DNA from: Pocillopora verrucosa | Lineage: Eukaryota; Cnidaria; Anthozoa; Scleractinia; Pocilloporidae | Assembly (NCBI RefSeq): GCF_036669915.1 | Contig: NC_089320.1 | Span: forward strand, 10,704,233 to 10,768,232 | Direction of reading: 5' to 3' | Length of the DNA: 64,000 nt | Shown here: in pieces, positions 1 through 11,567 of the stretch | How positions within the stretch are numbered: position 1 is the stretch's first letter | Layout of the letters: each line of letters begins with the position of its first letter | Notes under the pieces: model-generated | Database searches by the model: none | What the model was told of the DNA's origin: nothing | What the model saw: the letters and a program-made list of their open reading frames with translations, nothing else | Made by a program: the position numbers and the translations under genes

Positions 1-838
1 GTTAAGTAAATCGAATTGATTGAAACAATCGGCAAAGTTTAACGCTTGGTCTGGGAGTTTTTGGTCTCCAGTGGCAAAATAAGTGATGTAGTTCCTTTCC
101 TCAAAATTGTTCAAGAGAGACTTAAACCTGAATCTTTAATAGTTTTTTGGTATTTAGCATCGTTTTTCATGCTTCAGCCCCCTTGCATCTTCGACCAGCG
201 ATGTGACCAATATTCGGTAGTCTAGAGATATTTGTTCATGAGAAAATTTCCGACAGCTAAGTGACTTATTTTTCCACAGCAAGATGCCAAGTGGCAATAT
301 TTTTCTCTTGAAACTTTGACGTACTGAAGTCCTTGATAACGTCAATTGAGATATAAAGTAAATCTGGTCGGCAAAATCAAATCAGAACCAAACTCAGCGC
401 TTGAGAAAGTGTACACGGTCCACATTTCTCTCTTCATTTGGGTGGCATTTCTTTATGTTGTTACTGTGGCTTTTAACCTGTGTTGCTCTTCTGAAGGTAC
501 GATATCGTGTTTGTTCGTATGATTTTAGCACTGTTCCTGCTGGAATTCTTCAGCATAGTCTCGGCTCTTTTTAAGGGCACAAGAAAATACTTTTAATTTA
601 CCACACTCATTTTCTCAAGAGTTTAAAGACAAAATCGTAAACACTTTACTGCACCTATACAAACGCATTTTTTGGTCGCAAAATGGAGAAAGTATCAAAG
701 GATTCGTTCGATCCATTCGCTGCATAAAAACCAGTTTCAATAATGTTCAAATTTCAATTGAAAACAATGGTGGCCTGTGTCCAGCTTCTCATAGTCCCAA
801 AAAATCCTTTGTTTCTAATTTTTGCCTCATTTCAACAG
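1..838. other. Non-coding, upstream of the PRRT-like gene
   Basis: No convincing coding sequence is visible. A reverse-strand open stretch at 154-345 has no recognisable similarity and is probably chance. The right end reads like an intron end: a pyrimidine-rich tract followed by CAG at 836-838. The 5' UTR of the next gene is therefore probably spliced here, with an upstream non-coding exon I could not place. Confidence 0.5.
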
Positions 839-852
839 GTTGATCCAACACC

Positions 853-2052
853 ATGTCGCTCCTTGCGAGTAACTTGCATCAGGCCCGTTTCAATGGCACA
901 TTGAATGTAGCAGTAAGTCCGAATAGCAACAATACTCCTTTAAATCTTGAATCTGAGACAAAACATCACAGACCCCTTAACTCAGAACCTGTGCCGGACT
1001 GGGAAGAAGCGAAAGCTACTTTTAAATGGGGCTGGGAATTGCACTGGATCTCATTTGTCGTGTTATTTTTGGGACTTGCCGTATACTCCACAGCGAAGCT
1101 CGTCGCCGCTTCAAAACGGCGGCAAGTTCGGGAAAAAGTATCCCGTAATGTCTCCTACGCTGTGCACTCGTTGTTAATAGTTCTCGGGATCACTCGGGCA
1201 CTCGCGCTGGTACTTTTCCCGTACGAGGTAACAACAAACTTAAATGAAGCAGATATTGTCATACCTTTGTATGTTCACCGGATTATCTTTGGTCTGGGAT
1301 TTCCTTGTTTCATGGCGGCGTTTGCTCTGATACAAATAACATTCACGGCCAGCGTGAAAACCACACCGCTGACTTACTCTAAGCTGAGAAGGATTCGATT
1401 TCTCGTTCTTGTCATCATCGGGCATTTCAGTGTTGTTATTGTAGCAGATGTGGTCACTGCTTTGGTGGAAAGTACCTCTGCCTTATACATGGTCTGCACC
1501 GCGTATCTTCTATCCATGACCCTGTTCACGGGTATCCGTATTACCAAAACTGGTTGGAAAGTCGTTCGCGAGAACAGAGAACACGGAGCAACCATGCCAA
1601 GTTCCATGACGGCATCGACCATGTCTATTGGTACCGCACACCGCATGCGTCAGGCCTCGTTTAACAGAAGAGCGGTACGCAAAGTTTTTACCATTACTAC
1701 ATTGACAGTATTTTTCTGCATTGCATTATTTGCGTTAAAAATCTACGATTTAGTGGAAGTCATAGAATATGTGTATGTGTATAATAAAGACAAGGAGTTG
1801 GCTCCCTGGCCATGGTTTATTCATGAAACTTTGTTCCGTTTAACGGAGTTTGGTTTAGCCTGTACTGTTATTTACGCTGTTTCGCCTCTTAAACCTCCCA
1901 AGAAGTGCTTACTTGGTTGCAGCTGGTGTTGTTTTGAGTCAGGAACGGATGAAATCACCGCGAGTAGAGGTGAATACCGGGAAAGAACAGGAACCAATCA
2001 GATGACAAGCCTTGGTCCTCCTACTGAAACTGCCGGCAATAATAATGTTTAA
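853..2052 (+). CDS. PRRT3/PRRT4-like multi-pass membrane protein
   Basis: This intronless coding region encodes 399 residues, starting at ATG 853 just after a likely 3' splice site at 838. The N-terminal ~50 residues are polar, with two N-glycosylation sequons (around N14 and N26). Next comes the segment PDWEEAKATFKWGWELHW, typical of the start of the membrane domain of proline-rich transmembrane proteins 3 and 4. About seven hydrophobic helices follow (roughly 64-84, 100-122, 143-166, 181-206, 208-228, 278-298, 322-343), with a basic, serine-rich loop at 231-277. After the last helix is a cysteine cluster (CLLGCSWCC, 352-360), a plausible palmitoylation site, and then a polar tail. The proline-rich ectodomain of the vertebrate proteins is missing. 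The molecular function of the family is poorly defined; plasma membrane location is inferred. Family assignment is from memory of the motif; a divergent seven-helix receptor is the alternative. Confidence 0.65.
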   Translation: MSLLASNLHQARFNGTLNVAVSPNSNNTPLNLESETKHHRPLNSEPVPDWEEAKATFKWGWELHWISFVVLFLGLAVYSTAKLVAASKRRQVREKVSRNVSYAVHSLLIVLGITRALALVLFPYEVTTNLNEADIVIPLYVHRIIFGLGFPCFMAAFALIQITFTASVKTTPLTYSKLRRIRFLVLVIIGHFSVVIVADVVTALVESTSALYMVCTAYLLSMTLFTGIRITKTGWKVVRENREHGATMPSSMTASTMSIGTAHRMRQASFNRRAVRKVFTITTLTVFFCIALFALKIYDLVEVIEYVYVYNKDKELAPWPWFIHETLFRLTEFGLACTVIYAVSPLKPPKKCLLGCSWCCFESGTDEITASRGEYRERTGTNQMTSLGPPTETAGNNNV

Positions 2053-5000
2053 CTTTCGGTTTGCAAAACGAACTCATTAATGTAGTTAGAAAATCAGAGC
2101 AGCGAGTAGAAACGATGGGACAATTGCAGAGATTTAAAGTACTTGTCACAAAGAATCCATAAAGACTACTGCCGTGGCCACTCCGCGTAATTTTGTTCAG
2201 AAAAACGGCTGTTGCTGATCTGCTGTGAAAAATGTTTTCACTCGACCTTGACAATCTCATCTGTAACAGACAATATTTTGAATTAAATGGTAATTTACGA
2301 CGATGTAATTCGAACTGAGAGTTGTTATAGATTGAAAAATTGACATCGTAAAGCACCAAAACTTTTGAGCTTCTCATTGCTAAAGCGGGCATGAAAATCT
2401 TTTAGAGCCTTGTTGATCAGATTAGCCAACCTCACGGTGCTTTCCGCTCGTGCTCACAAAATTCGAATCATAGTCCTTGCAACAGCCAATCAGAGCAAAC
2501 ATATATCAAAAGGATAGATATCAGAAGGAGCCAATGAGAACCCAATGCAAAAACAAGCAAACAAGCGCGGGGAAACGTGAGTGACGAAGTCGCGATGGGT
2601 TTAGTCTTGCATCTGATTAGTCGATTGGCTAAGGTGAGATTTCTAAAACAATCGAGAAATGTAGTAACACCAGAAATACACGTGCAATCCAGGACTTCGG
2701 TAATCAAGTGACTAGTCAAGAATTCTTGTAAGACTGAAGACGACTTCAGTTGACCAGTGGTGGTCGTAATGAAGAAGTTTCACACCTTACAAAATATTTT
2801 TTGTCATAAACTGAACGTAAATTATGAAAGAGAATCAGTAATGTTTTGCTAATTGCTAATCGAGCGTTCTAGATTGGATGATTTTGCTGCGTTCTTATTC
2901 AACACACTCCCTCCAATTTTTCCCCACTTGAGACGTTTTTTCCAACAAATGTAGAATGAACACGTCGGTACGCAACCCGCCCAAATCCCTCACTCCCTTA
3001 TTCACCCTCTGCTTTTTTCATGACCAAAATTTTGCCCGAACTCTCTAATGTTGACATTGACCCAGTGGAATGTAGCCTGAAGCTAGCTCGTTGGCGGAGG
3101 GAAGTAATTTCTTTGACACGAACTTGACGTCATCCTTTCCAAGAGCCTCCGGGAAGGAAACAACTAAAGTGTCTATTTATTTGATTCTTACGCAATAAAC
3201 CGCATTTTCTATTGTTTTATCGGTGTTATAACCCATGCAGGATGTTGAAAGAACACGCGAAACGTTTGTAAATCAAGAGCTCGGGGCAAGCGATCCACAA
3301 AGTATCAAAATAACACTTTTAAAATAAAGTAAACTTATAAACTTTCTACTGGTTTACAGGTACAATAAACGAAAGATTTTTGACCAATCAGAGCGCTCGT
3401 AATATTTCAGTTTTTTTAACTTTTGAATGAAACAATGCTTACGAAATTGTATGGTTTGACACTAGGTTAAACCTCTTACATTATAATGCTTTATAGTGTG
3501 CGTAGCTGTGGGATTTTTGTAAGCTCAATAAAAATAGAATCGGGTGGTGAAACCGCCAAGACGTGGTTCAAATCCTTTAAGCTTACACAAAATGCAAAAA
3601 GTGCCTTTGACTTATCATGCCCGCCTCCGCTCACGGATACCTTGTTTGAGGAATTATTAGATTTAATTTGAGTCAGGTTTGAGCCCGATTATCTCAAGGC
3701 TTCCCTAATTTCAACAAAATTGTGTTAATTCAAAACTCGCCGTGAAATATTTTTTTAGTACTTGTAAGACTCTATAACAGAGTGCAAACCAATGGAACTT
3801 ATTAAATGCTGATTTACTGAGACAGGCGGAATTTGTCATTAATTTTTGTAATTGACTTGACACCGAAAACATTTAAAAAGGGTTAACATTACCTAAAAGC
3901 ATTTAGATTTCATTGATGGCGAACCTTTTTTTCTAGCAGGACTTGTTTCATTGCTTTGGCGCTGCAGGACAAAAAAAGAATTTAATTCAGCTGATTCGTG
4001 CGTTTACAGTTTATTGACGCAAAGTGAACGCTGAAGTGGCTTCCTACGAAATTGTGTAACAGCGTGCGTTTTTGACTTAATTGTAATTTAAAGAGAGTTA
4101 ACTTTAATATAACAGTAGTTGCAATTTGCTGTGCCGAGGTAACAATAGACCAAAATTTGAAAGTTTAATCGGTTAAACTACTATAACCGAGCAGCTATTT
4201 TCGAACAATCTTTTCAACTACACATTTTGATCAATCCTTGAGCGGCTAGTCATTTTAAAAAGGTTGACATAACAAACAAATGAATCTGAAGTAAGCATAT
4301 TCCCATTTCCTGCCCCCGAGGCTGTCGCATAAGATTGTTTGAGATGTGGTATTTTGGAGCAATTTATCTCATCTTCGCTATTGTATACAGCTGTTTTTAC
4401 GCCCGACAAATAATGAATTCTTTTGAATCTTAAAATTGCAAGCACAGTATCATAACTTCTGTTGAAATAGGGCTGTAGTCTTTTTTTATTGCATTTCTGA
4501 TTTCAAGCAAACTTTTGATCGACAAACTTGAGTGGATGTATTACTCTTTTGAAATTCAAACAAGGGTTTGATTTTTTCTAAACGAGAATTTAACCGTTTT
4601 TGAAACGGATTCCTATCCGTTGAGCAAACGCTTGAATGACAAATAGATCTAAAGAATGGAGTCATTCACGTGAGGCAAACGATTTCTGAGTAAATGCTGA
4701 TCTAAAGAAAAGAGTCATTCATGTGAGGCAAACGACCACTGAGTAAATGCTTTGGGGTGTCCTTAATCGAATATTATTGGTGCCGAAACAATAGACAAAG
4801 CGATAACTTGCCAACAAAAAGAGCGCCAAAGATTGTTAAACTTATTAACAAGTCAAATTTATGACTGAGGTTTAGATGACGATAGAATTTGTCGTTCTTC
4901 CTACGTGCGCTCGCCGTGTGTTTATTTGCAAACGATCCTCGACATAAACACCATCGTCTGTGGTTTTGTTTTAAAAAATTCCGATCGCAAACTTTAGGCG

Positions 5001-5082
5001 AAGAGGTTCACGTTTTCAAAGTTAAGTTAAAAAGGCTTGTTGAAAGTGAAATTCCTTAAGAGCAAGTAAGCTTTTCACTTCA
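2053..5082. other. Intergenic region between PRRT-like and first Syt14/16-like genes
   Basis: No gene is recognised across about 3 kb. The only ordered structure I found is a 53-bp tandem duplication at 4646-4751. The right end (pyrimidine-rich, then CAG at 5080-5082) looks like the 3' end of a 5' UTR intron belonging to the downstream gene. Confidence 0.5.
4646..4751. repeat. 53-bp tandem duplication upstream of C2 gene
   Basis: Two adjacent copies, 4646-4698 and 4699-4751, both begin GATCTAAAGAA and end GAGTAAATGCT, with few differences. Each carries a GTCATTCAYGTGAGGCAAAC core. In copy one this contains a CACGTG E-box-like palindrome, changed to CATGTG in copy two. The duplication lies about 350 bp before the start codon of the downstream gene, so it could be regulatory, but that is inference. 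Confidence 0.75.
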
Positions 5083-5100
5083 GTGACAGAAAATTTCATC

Positions 5101-6360
5101 ATGTCTAAGAAAGAAGTGAAAGAAACGAAAAAATCTGTTTCTATATTCTCGTTGTGGCGGTGCTGCCTTAGTGGAGAGACGAACAGACCAAAAGTGCAGA
5201 AAAAATCTGTGGCAAAAGACCAGCCAGACGCCCCAATAGAAAAAGGGAAAGAAGCTTTGGAAGACAAGGGAAAAGTTGTTGACAAAACTAGTGACTTGGA
5301 ACTTGAATACGTGGCAACTCCGCCGGAGTCGGCGCCTGCGGTTTCACCAAGCGACGATTACAGACCCAGCTATGAAGAAGCGAATACTGCATCAACAGCG
5401 CCGTCTACTGTGGGAAGCGAGGAGGATTCCACCTTAAACGCGCCCGCGAGTATTCAAGTTATGCAAGAGAATGGCACTCCTTCGAAAATTACCAGGGAAG
5501 TCGGGACAGGCGGACGACTAAATCTGCAGTTCGTGTATGATCCTGCACCATCCAAACTGACCCTGACTCTACTGGGAGTAGAATTCCCTCCGTTCCAGAA
5601 GTGGAAGATGGATGATCTAGAGGTGAGTTGCACTCTACTACCCATTCATCAGCATAGCTTCCGTGCGCGTCCAAAGAAGTTCAAGGATCCGTTTACAATG
5701 ACTCTGACGCCGAAAGAGAAAATCAAAACAATGTCCCTCAGGTTTCGTTTGTACAACCACCGCGCCATGTCCAAACATCTGATTGGCCAGGGAGTTGTGA
5801 GCCTTGGAGAAATAAATCTCACTCCACAGGCGGTTAAAATCGCCTTGGATCTGAATATTCCCGAGACCTACGCCATTGACTCCCGCTACATAGAGTCTGT
5901 CACGGGCGCTAACGGGCAGACATCGTCAGAAGATTCCAAACCTGAAATTTTACTCTCTCTGGAATACCGTTCCTTGACAAGAAAGCTGATTGCTGAAGTT
6001 ATAAAAACCCGCCATCTGGGTCTCCTCAACAACTCCAAACCGCAAGACCTCGCGGTTGAAATGAAGCTGATTGGAGATAACAACCAAGTGTTACGCGTAT
6101 GTCGAACCTCGCTAAAGAAACACGTTATCGATGCAGAATTCAACGAGATGTTTATGTTTCGCGTGACGTACGACAAGCTGTCCAGCATCGCCGTCGTTTT
6201 CACGCTGTTCCGTATGACAGAGAGGCGAGGAAAGAGAGAGAATATTGGAGAAGTTTGCTTTGGAAAACAGTCCAGTAGTCATGAGCAGCAAAATCATTGG
6301 AATCAAGTCGTGACGGGATCTGAGCGCGTTGTCACGCAATGGCACCCACTCTTTAAATAA
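5101..6360 (+). CDS. Synaptotagmin-14/16-like tandem C2 protein, paralog 1
   Basis: A single coding exon encodes 419 residues from ATG 5101; an upstream CAG at 5080-5082 probably ends a 5' UTR intron. No transmembrane helix is visible. The N-terminus is Lys-rich with a Cys pair (SLWRCCLSGE), a possible lipidation site, followed by a ~100-residue acidic, Ser/Pro-rich linker. The first C2 domain starts near GRLNLQFVYDP and the second near PEILLSLEYRSLTRKLIAEV. The C-terminal signature (a QQNHW segment and final VVTQWHPLF) matches the end of the Syt14/Syt16 C2B domain. The aspartates that bind calcium in loop 1 of classical C2 domains are not visible (LGLLNNSKPQD in C2B), so calcium-independent membrane or protein binding in trafficking is likely. 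It is a paralog of the gene at 14.4-15.7 kb. Confidence 0.8.
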   Translation: MSKKEVKETKKSVSIFSLWRCCLSGETNRPKVQKKSVAKDQPDAPIEKGKEALEDKGKVVDKTSDLELEYVATPPESAPAVSPSDDYRPSYEEANTASTAPSTVGSEEDSTLNAPASIQVMQENGTPSKITREVGTGGRLNLQFVYDPAPSKLTLTLLGVEFPPFQKWKMDDLEVSCTLLPIHQHSFRARPKKFKDPFTMTLTPKEKIKTMSLRFRLYNHRAMSKHLIGQGVVSLGEINLTPQAVKIALDLNIPETYAIDSRYIESVTGANGQTSSEDSKPEILLSLEYRSLTRKLIAEVIKTRHLGLLNNSKPQDLAVEMKLIGDNNQVLRVCRTSLKKHVIDAEFNEMFMFRVTYDKLSSIAVVFTLFRMTERRGKRENIGEVCFGKQSSSHEQQNHWNQVVTGSERVVTQWHPLFK

Positions 6361-7374
6361 GGTACGGTTTTGTCGTTTTATTTTACTCTTAACAATTACA
6401 CCATACAATCTGGTTAAAACGAAGTAAAATGCTCACTGGGCATTTTGCAGTTAGTGCTAGCCCCTTGAAAATTCTTATATTCAACGAATTTCAAATTTGT
6501 CTCTTTCGAAAACTTGCCACTTAAGAAATGTACTTTACTATAGCTTACGAAAATTGATCAGTTTGTCATAATTGAAGTGATTACAGAGCCTAGAAAAGCT
6601 TTATTTCACTAAGCGTCACATTAAGTCGTTGGCTTGCCAAAACGTGTCCAACAAGCGCTTGAAAGAGTTAACAGTAAACTGAAGAGTGGGAGGAATCAAT
6701 CGAAGACCGAATATAGCCCCCTCTGTACATAACGGGAAGACATTTATAGAAACAGAAAGCTGGCAGAAATTGAGCTGGAATAGCACAAACTCGCGAAATC
6801 CACCAAATTTTCATAAATTTCAACGGCAAATTTTACTGCAGCCAGATTCAAATTCGATTCAGCTACAAACAATCTTTCCGTGTCCGTCTCTTTTGTTCAT
6901 TTTGAGGGATGAATCTCTCCGTGAACAAAAAGGCAAAAACGTTAAATTTCCATTTTTTTTCCTACAAACCTTTGGCACAACTTCTGCCAAGACTTCAAAA
7001 ACATCCAAGAAAATGAGCGAGTGGTGAACAATAATTTCCTCAAATTTGCATGAATGGAATTTGCCCTATTCAAGCGTTATAAGTGTGTTGTTAAGACGTG
7101 TCTCAAGGCAAAGAAAGCTTATGCCCACGACCTCTGACCAATCAAAAGATAAAGAAATGACACGTAAGCAATCAGTCTAATTAATCAAATTTACAACAGG
7201 TGCGGCCAAGCGAAAGAGTTCGAGTGCAGAGGTAGACACGCTTGATTTCTGCCCAGTCATTTAAGTAAATTTGGTTTCAAAAGGATCCGAGAACACGGTG
7301 TGGTGATGACGAGTGTTTACAAGTCAGAGCACTCAGAAGAATCCCCTCCACATTACCAAACGCCACAAATGAAT

Positions 7375-7415
7375 AGATAAATAAATAAATAAATAAGTAA
7401 ATAATTAATGAATAA
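7375..7415. repeat. AAAT-type microsatellite
   Basis: A run of imperfect AAAT/AATA units (GATAAATAAATAAATAAATA and related) lies in intergenic DNA. No function is implied. Confidence 0.8.
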
Positions 7416-7644
7416 GAAGGGGTAACATAGCTAAGTTTGTAACTGTAAGATGCTGAAGAAGCAAAAGACCATCATATACGGTTGCCGGTAATTTGGTTTT
7501 AATATATACAAAATTCGTGGATTGAGTTGAAGGAGCGCCTTGATTGGCTACTCAAACTCCGAATATTCTTCGTTATTCATCGATAGTCACAGAACCGCGA
7601 AACGGAGAGATAAATCTCCACCACTAGCCTCCACCTCCATAAAT

Positions 7645-7864
7645 AGTTGTTAATTATCTACTGGGTTGATGATGTAAATTTGCCATCGGTTTGGTCGTTC
7701 GCCCTTCGTCATTCGCTTTGACGAGGGGCTAACGCTCGAAACGACAGCTCTGGAAACACTACACGGTAGCCAATTTACAATATTAACTCAGTTGATAAGA
7801 TCAAATTATCTTGTAATAGTCCCACCAACGCAGCACCACAGTTTTTTTACAAACGTACCCCTTT
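7645..7864 (+). repeat. Palindromic repeat family, degraded copy 1
   Basis: This copy shares the signature GGGCTAACGCTCGAAACG, the arm resembling GGCCAATTTAC...AACTCAGTTGATAA, and the 3' block CCCACCAACGCAGCACCACAG...ACCCCTTT with the copies at 37.2, 49.0 and 58.6 kb. The left arm is decayed. I see no target duplication, so it is probably old. Confidence 0.7.
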
Positions 7865-10016
7865 CAATCATTTAGCGAATGTTGTCTTGGATGAGGTTAG
7901 ATTAAAAGCCTCATGAAACCAAGGAACTGAAAAAATCGTCGTTCTCTTTGGTTCTAATCAAGAGAGGAACTATATTGATGATAAACAATTATTTTTGTTC
8001 TCTTGCCAAATCCCATTACCATGAAATGTATTTTAAGCTGATTTTTTCCAATTGTCCCTTTTCTTTTTAGTATGCAGAGTGCTCTGAATGCATCCATTTA
8101 GAGGGAAGAACAAGAAATACAGAGGTTTCGCAGTATGATTTAACTCTAATGGTTCATTTTTTTATATCTAGCATGACAATAAATATATTGCAGATACTAG
8201 GTAAAGCATTGATGATATTTTTATCTGTGCATGGAACATCTATCATGACATTGATTATTTTTATATTAGGTAAACTGCGCTTGTGTTTATACATGAATTT
8301 AGTCGCAACGACTAAGAGAAGGCTTGGAAACAAAGCCATGCTCTTTAAACTTAATTACTAGACTGAGTGAAAAAAGCATCCATGCTTTTTCATTGGTGGC
8401 CACCAACTCTTCGCGTCAAAGCGCGGACAATAGTTAATCAATTTGTTTGTCTCAAAATTTTTAGGAAAAGTTTCATTGAATCAGCGGCTACCGAGTTTAA
8501 TAAGATTCTTACAGTTTTTAATGCTATTTGTTGAAATATAGTGGCTAATTAAGGGGTAATCAAGTGTGTACTCTCAATGTTGCGTTTCAGAACTAAGCTT
8601 TTGGGTGGAAATTTTTAATACTTTTTTAATAATTTTTTAATAGCAATACTATTCTTTCATGGAAAAATATTTTATAAGATGTTTGTACTCTATGGCTATG
8701 AAGACACTTGTTTTTCTAAAATGATAAGACTTTTCAGTGAAAATTTTACACCAGCTGACAGCAGATATGTAGCAAAGCCTCGATAAAACATTGACAGTAA
8801 GAAGTGCACCATGGTACAAACCCTTGGTTGTATAGTCGATCGATAAAACAGACTTGCTTGCTGGTATTTCAAATTTTTTTCACTTTTTGATCTGTCGATT
8901 TTAGACCTTCAGTTAACGTTTTGTTAATGAGGTGGCAAAGCAAATTATCTTTTATAGGCTGCTGTGTGGCAACAGAAAAAAAATGTTTCAGTTGCTGATA
9001 ATAACCGGTGGGGTTTTAGTTAAACGTCTTTCCTTAGGGACAAAATTGGACAAAAGAGATGCACACGTAGGGATATTTTCACTCACCCGTGAGTTTCACG
9101 CGATACAGAACTTTGTATCCAGAAATACTGGTGAGACCAGTACATTGCACATGCTTGTGCATAGCACTGAAACAGGGTACCATTTTATGGAATGTTTCAT
9201 TAAAAATTGTTTGCACTTTTTTCTTTACATGTCTGAATTAATTTTTACAATTTATAATTGATTTGATAGGGTTTGTGTTCACAGTGTCAAGTTTTACTTT
9301 TCTCTCATTGTGTTTCCTTTAACAAATTTCTTTAATACTTTAAATTATTTTGCGTATTTTGCTTGACAGTGCCTATTTCTATCTGACTGTCATATTCTGC
9401 AATTTTACGCGGGAAATTGGCGCACGGCATCGCGCGGCCGGCCAAAAGTGAACCCCTCGCGCATGTACAACGTCTAACAGACTGCTGTGTCGATGGTAGT
9501 CCATGTGTCTATCCTCCACTAGTGAAGTTCATGACCCACTCGTCAATTTTTAAATTTTTTAAGCTTTGAATTATTTTGACCTTTACTATGGTATTCATCC
9601 TCGGCACGTGCTTTGTTACCTCGTGTTATCGTTTTTGCCTGCCCGGAAAAGCCTATGGACAAAATGGTTGAACGTGAGCCATTAACACAAACATTCCTGA
9701 AGAGTTGTTCATTCAGTTGGTCAGAGACCTTTGTCCTAAATTCTGACGATGATGCCGTGTCTTTGGCTATGTTCATCGCTTAGTGGCAGCTTCTTCAGCT
9801 TTTACGCTGACCATTCAAAGGAACAGAGCAAGCTCACGAGGTTTGTTATAACCCGATCTTGTTATTTGGTGCCAGGTACACTTTTAATGTACTTCTCTGT
9901 TCTCATTGTTTCTGGTCTAAAAATTACAGTTTGAAATACGATTAAGCCAGTTACTTTACATCACTATCATTTCTCTGCCTGATAATTAGTGTCGCGCCGG
10001 TTGAGATTTATGTTAC

Positions 10017-10153
10017 GATAAGATTTCCACACAGCCCCATAATTCATTATGCATACAGTTCTTGGACAAAGAAAACTATTGTAAAAACAATTGATTGCCT
10101 TTTAGACTACGGCTTAGTGTTACAGTAGTATCGGGCTGTGTGCAAATCTTACC
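10017..10153. repeat. Small inverted-repeat element
   Basis: The 21-base arms GATAAGATTTCCACACAGCCC (10017-10037) and GGGCTGTGTGCAAATCTTACC (10133-10153) are inverted copies differing at about two positions. They enclose about 95 bp with no coding content. The size and structure fit a MITE or a transcribed hairpin. No matching copy was noticed elsewhere in the window. Confidence 0.65.
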
Positions 10154-10498
10154 CTTTGTTTCATTCGGAGAGAAGCGGGATTACTTATCGCGCTCAGTAA
10201 TCTTTTATTTGTCTGTGATTTAAGCTTACTTAAGTATATTTTTTGCACTGACATTCTCGTCACTTGCATGTTTTGATTCCTGTCCATTAAGCTTGTCCTT
10301 AGAGGAGTAAGAATTTCCTCGCAAAGCTGCCTTTTGCAAGTTGTAATGAAGAGCTCAGTAGTGAGCTCTAAATTGCATAGCTTTGGGAGTTTATAGTGTG
10401 CATTGAAGTCATTTATACAGACTTAAAACATCATCATCCTGTACCAGAAGTTCACTTAAGTGCAAGGTTGATATACTATAGCTGCCTTTCCCTTCAAC

Positions 10499-10710
10499 TT
10501 AACCCTTCAATTCCAATGAGTGACCAAGACGGAATTTCTCCTCACAATACCAATAAAATAGCAAGCAGACAAGAGTTCAGAATGAAGAAAAATGTCAACT
10601 AGAGGATTATAGTTGATCCATTATCAAATTCTCTGAGCCATCATTTGGAGAGTTGTATGGCAGACAGTAGGGAGAGTCACTATTGAGATCTTGAGAGTGA
10701 AAGCTTTAAT
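10499..10710 (+). mobile_element. CCCTTTAACTCC-type MITE, copy 1
   Basis: The left end TTAACCCTTCAATTCCAATG is followed by AGTGACCAAG, an internal ...CAAGCAGACAAG... segment and GAGATCTTGAGAGTGAAAG near the right end. It shares order and sequence with the copy at 11.4 kb; both are non-coding. Confidence 0.65.
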
Positions 10711-11375
10711 AACTGAGCTTTCTCAAACATGCCTTAGCACAGGTTTGGGTAGTACCTCATGCAAGCCTGATCCTTTTGATGCTCTCTGTTATAGACTTTG
10801 GTTAAAATTATTAGTTGTTGGTCCATCAGCTTCTTGACAATTTGCATACTGTAAGCATCTGTATGCAAAAAAATTAAAAAAAACTAAAGTAAGCTATAAT
10901 ATAGTTAAATAGTTCATACAGCTTCCATGGTTCCAAGACCTTTTCCTTTGCCAATTTAGCCTAATTTTCTTTTAACACTGGTTCTACCACAACACAATTG
11001 CAATGCCGTGTGGAACTTCTACCAGGACTGGTTGTTTGAACAAAGTTTAGCCGTTATTTAACAGAACTTCCTTCCAAGCAATCATTGATTTAGCTGAACC
11101 TTTTGTCTGAACATTTATTTTTGTGAGCAGTGTCAAGAGGGCTGAAAGCTAATATTGGAAGGACATTTATTTAATTGAATCAACCCTCTTAGTATAGAGA
11201 ATCCATGAGGCTCACTGCTCGCATAAAACCACTGTTTGGGTTAGACCTCATGTAAATAACTGGCTCCAGTGTGTGCATGTGCACCCTTCATTCTGAAGTA
11301 ACACCATGGTAAAAGATTTTTGAATGATTATACTCAGATTGTTGTGATTTTTAACAAAGCTTTTCCTCTGGGTGG

Positions 11376-11567
11376 TCAACCCTTTAACTCCCATGAGTGA
11401 CCAATAAATAATTTCTCCTTACAACATCAATACAATATCAAGCAGACAAGTAATGAAAAAAGAGATTATTAGATTGATCCTATTCCAAAATCTCTGAACC
11501 ATCATAAGAATTGTATGGCATACAGTAAGGAGAGATACTAATGAGATCTTGGAAGTGAAACGGTCGG
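11376..11567 (+). mobile_element. CCCTTTAACTCC-type MITE, copy 2
   Basis: It begins CAACCCTTTAACTCCCATGA, continues through ...TATCAAGCAGACAAGTAATG... and ends in GAGATCTTGGAAGTGAAACG. It aligns end to end with the copy about 0.9 kb upstream and has degenerate inverted ends. Confidence 0.7.
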
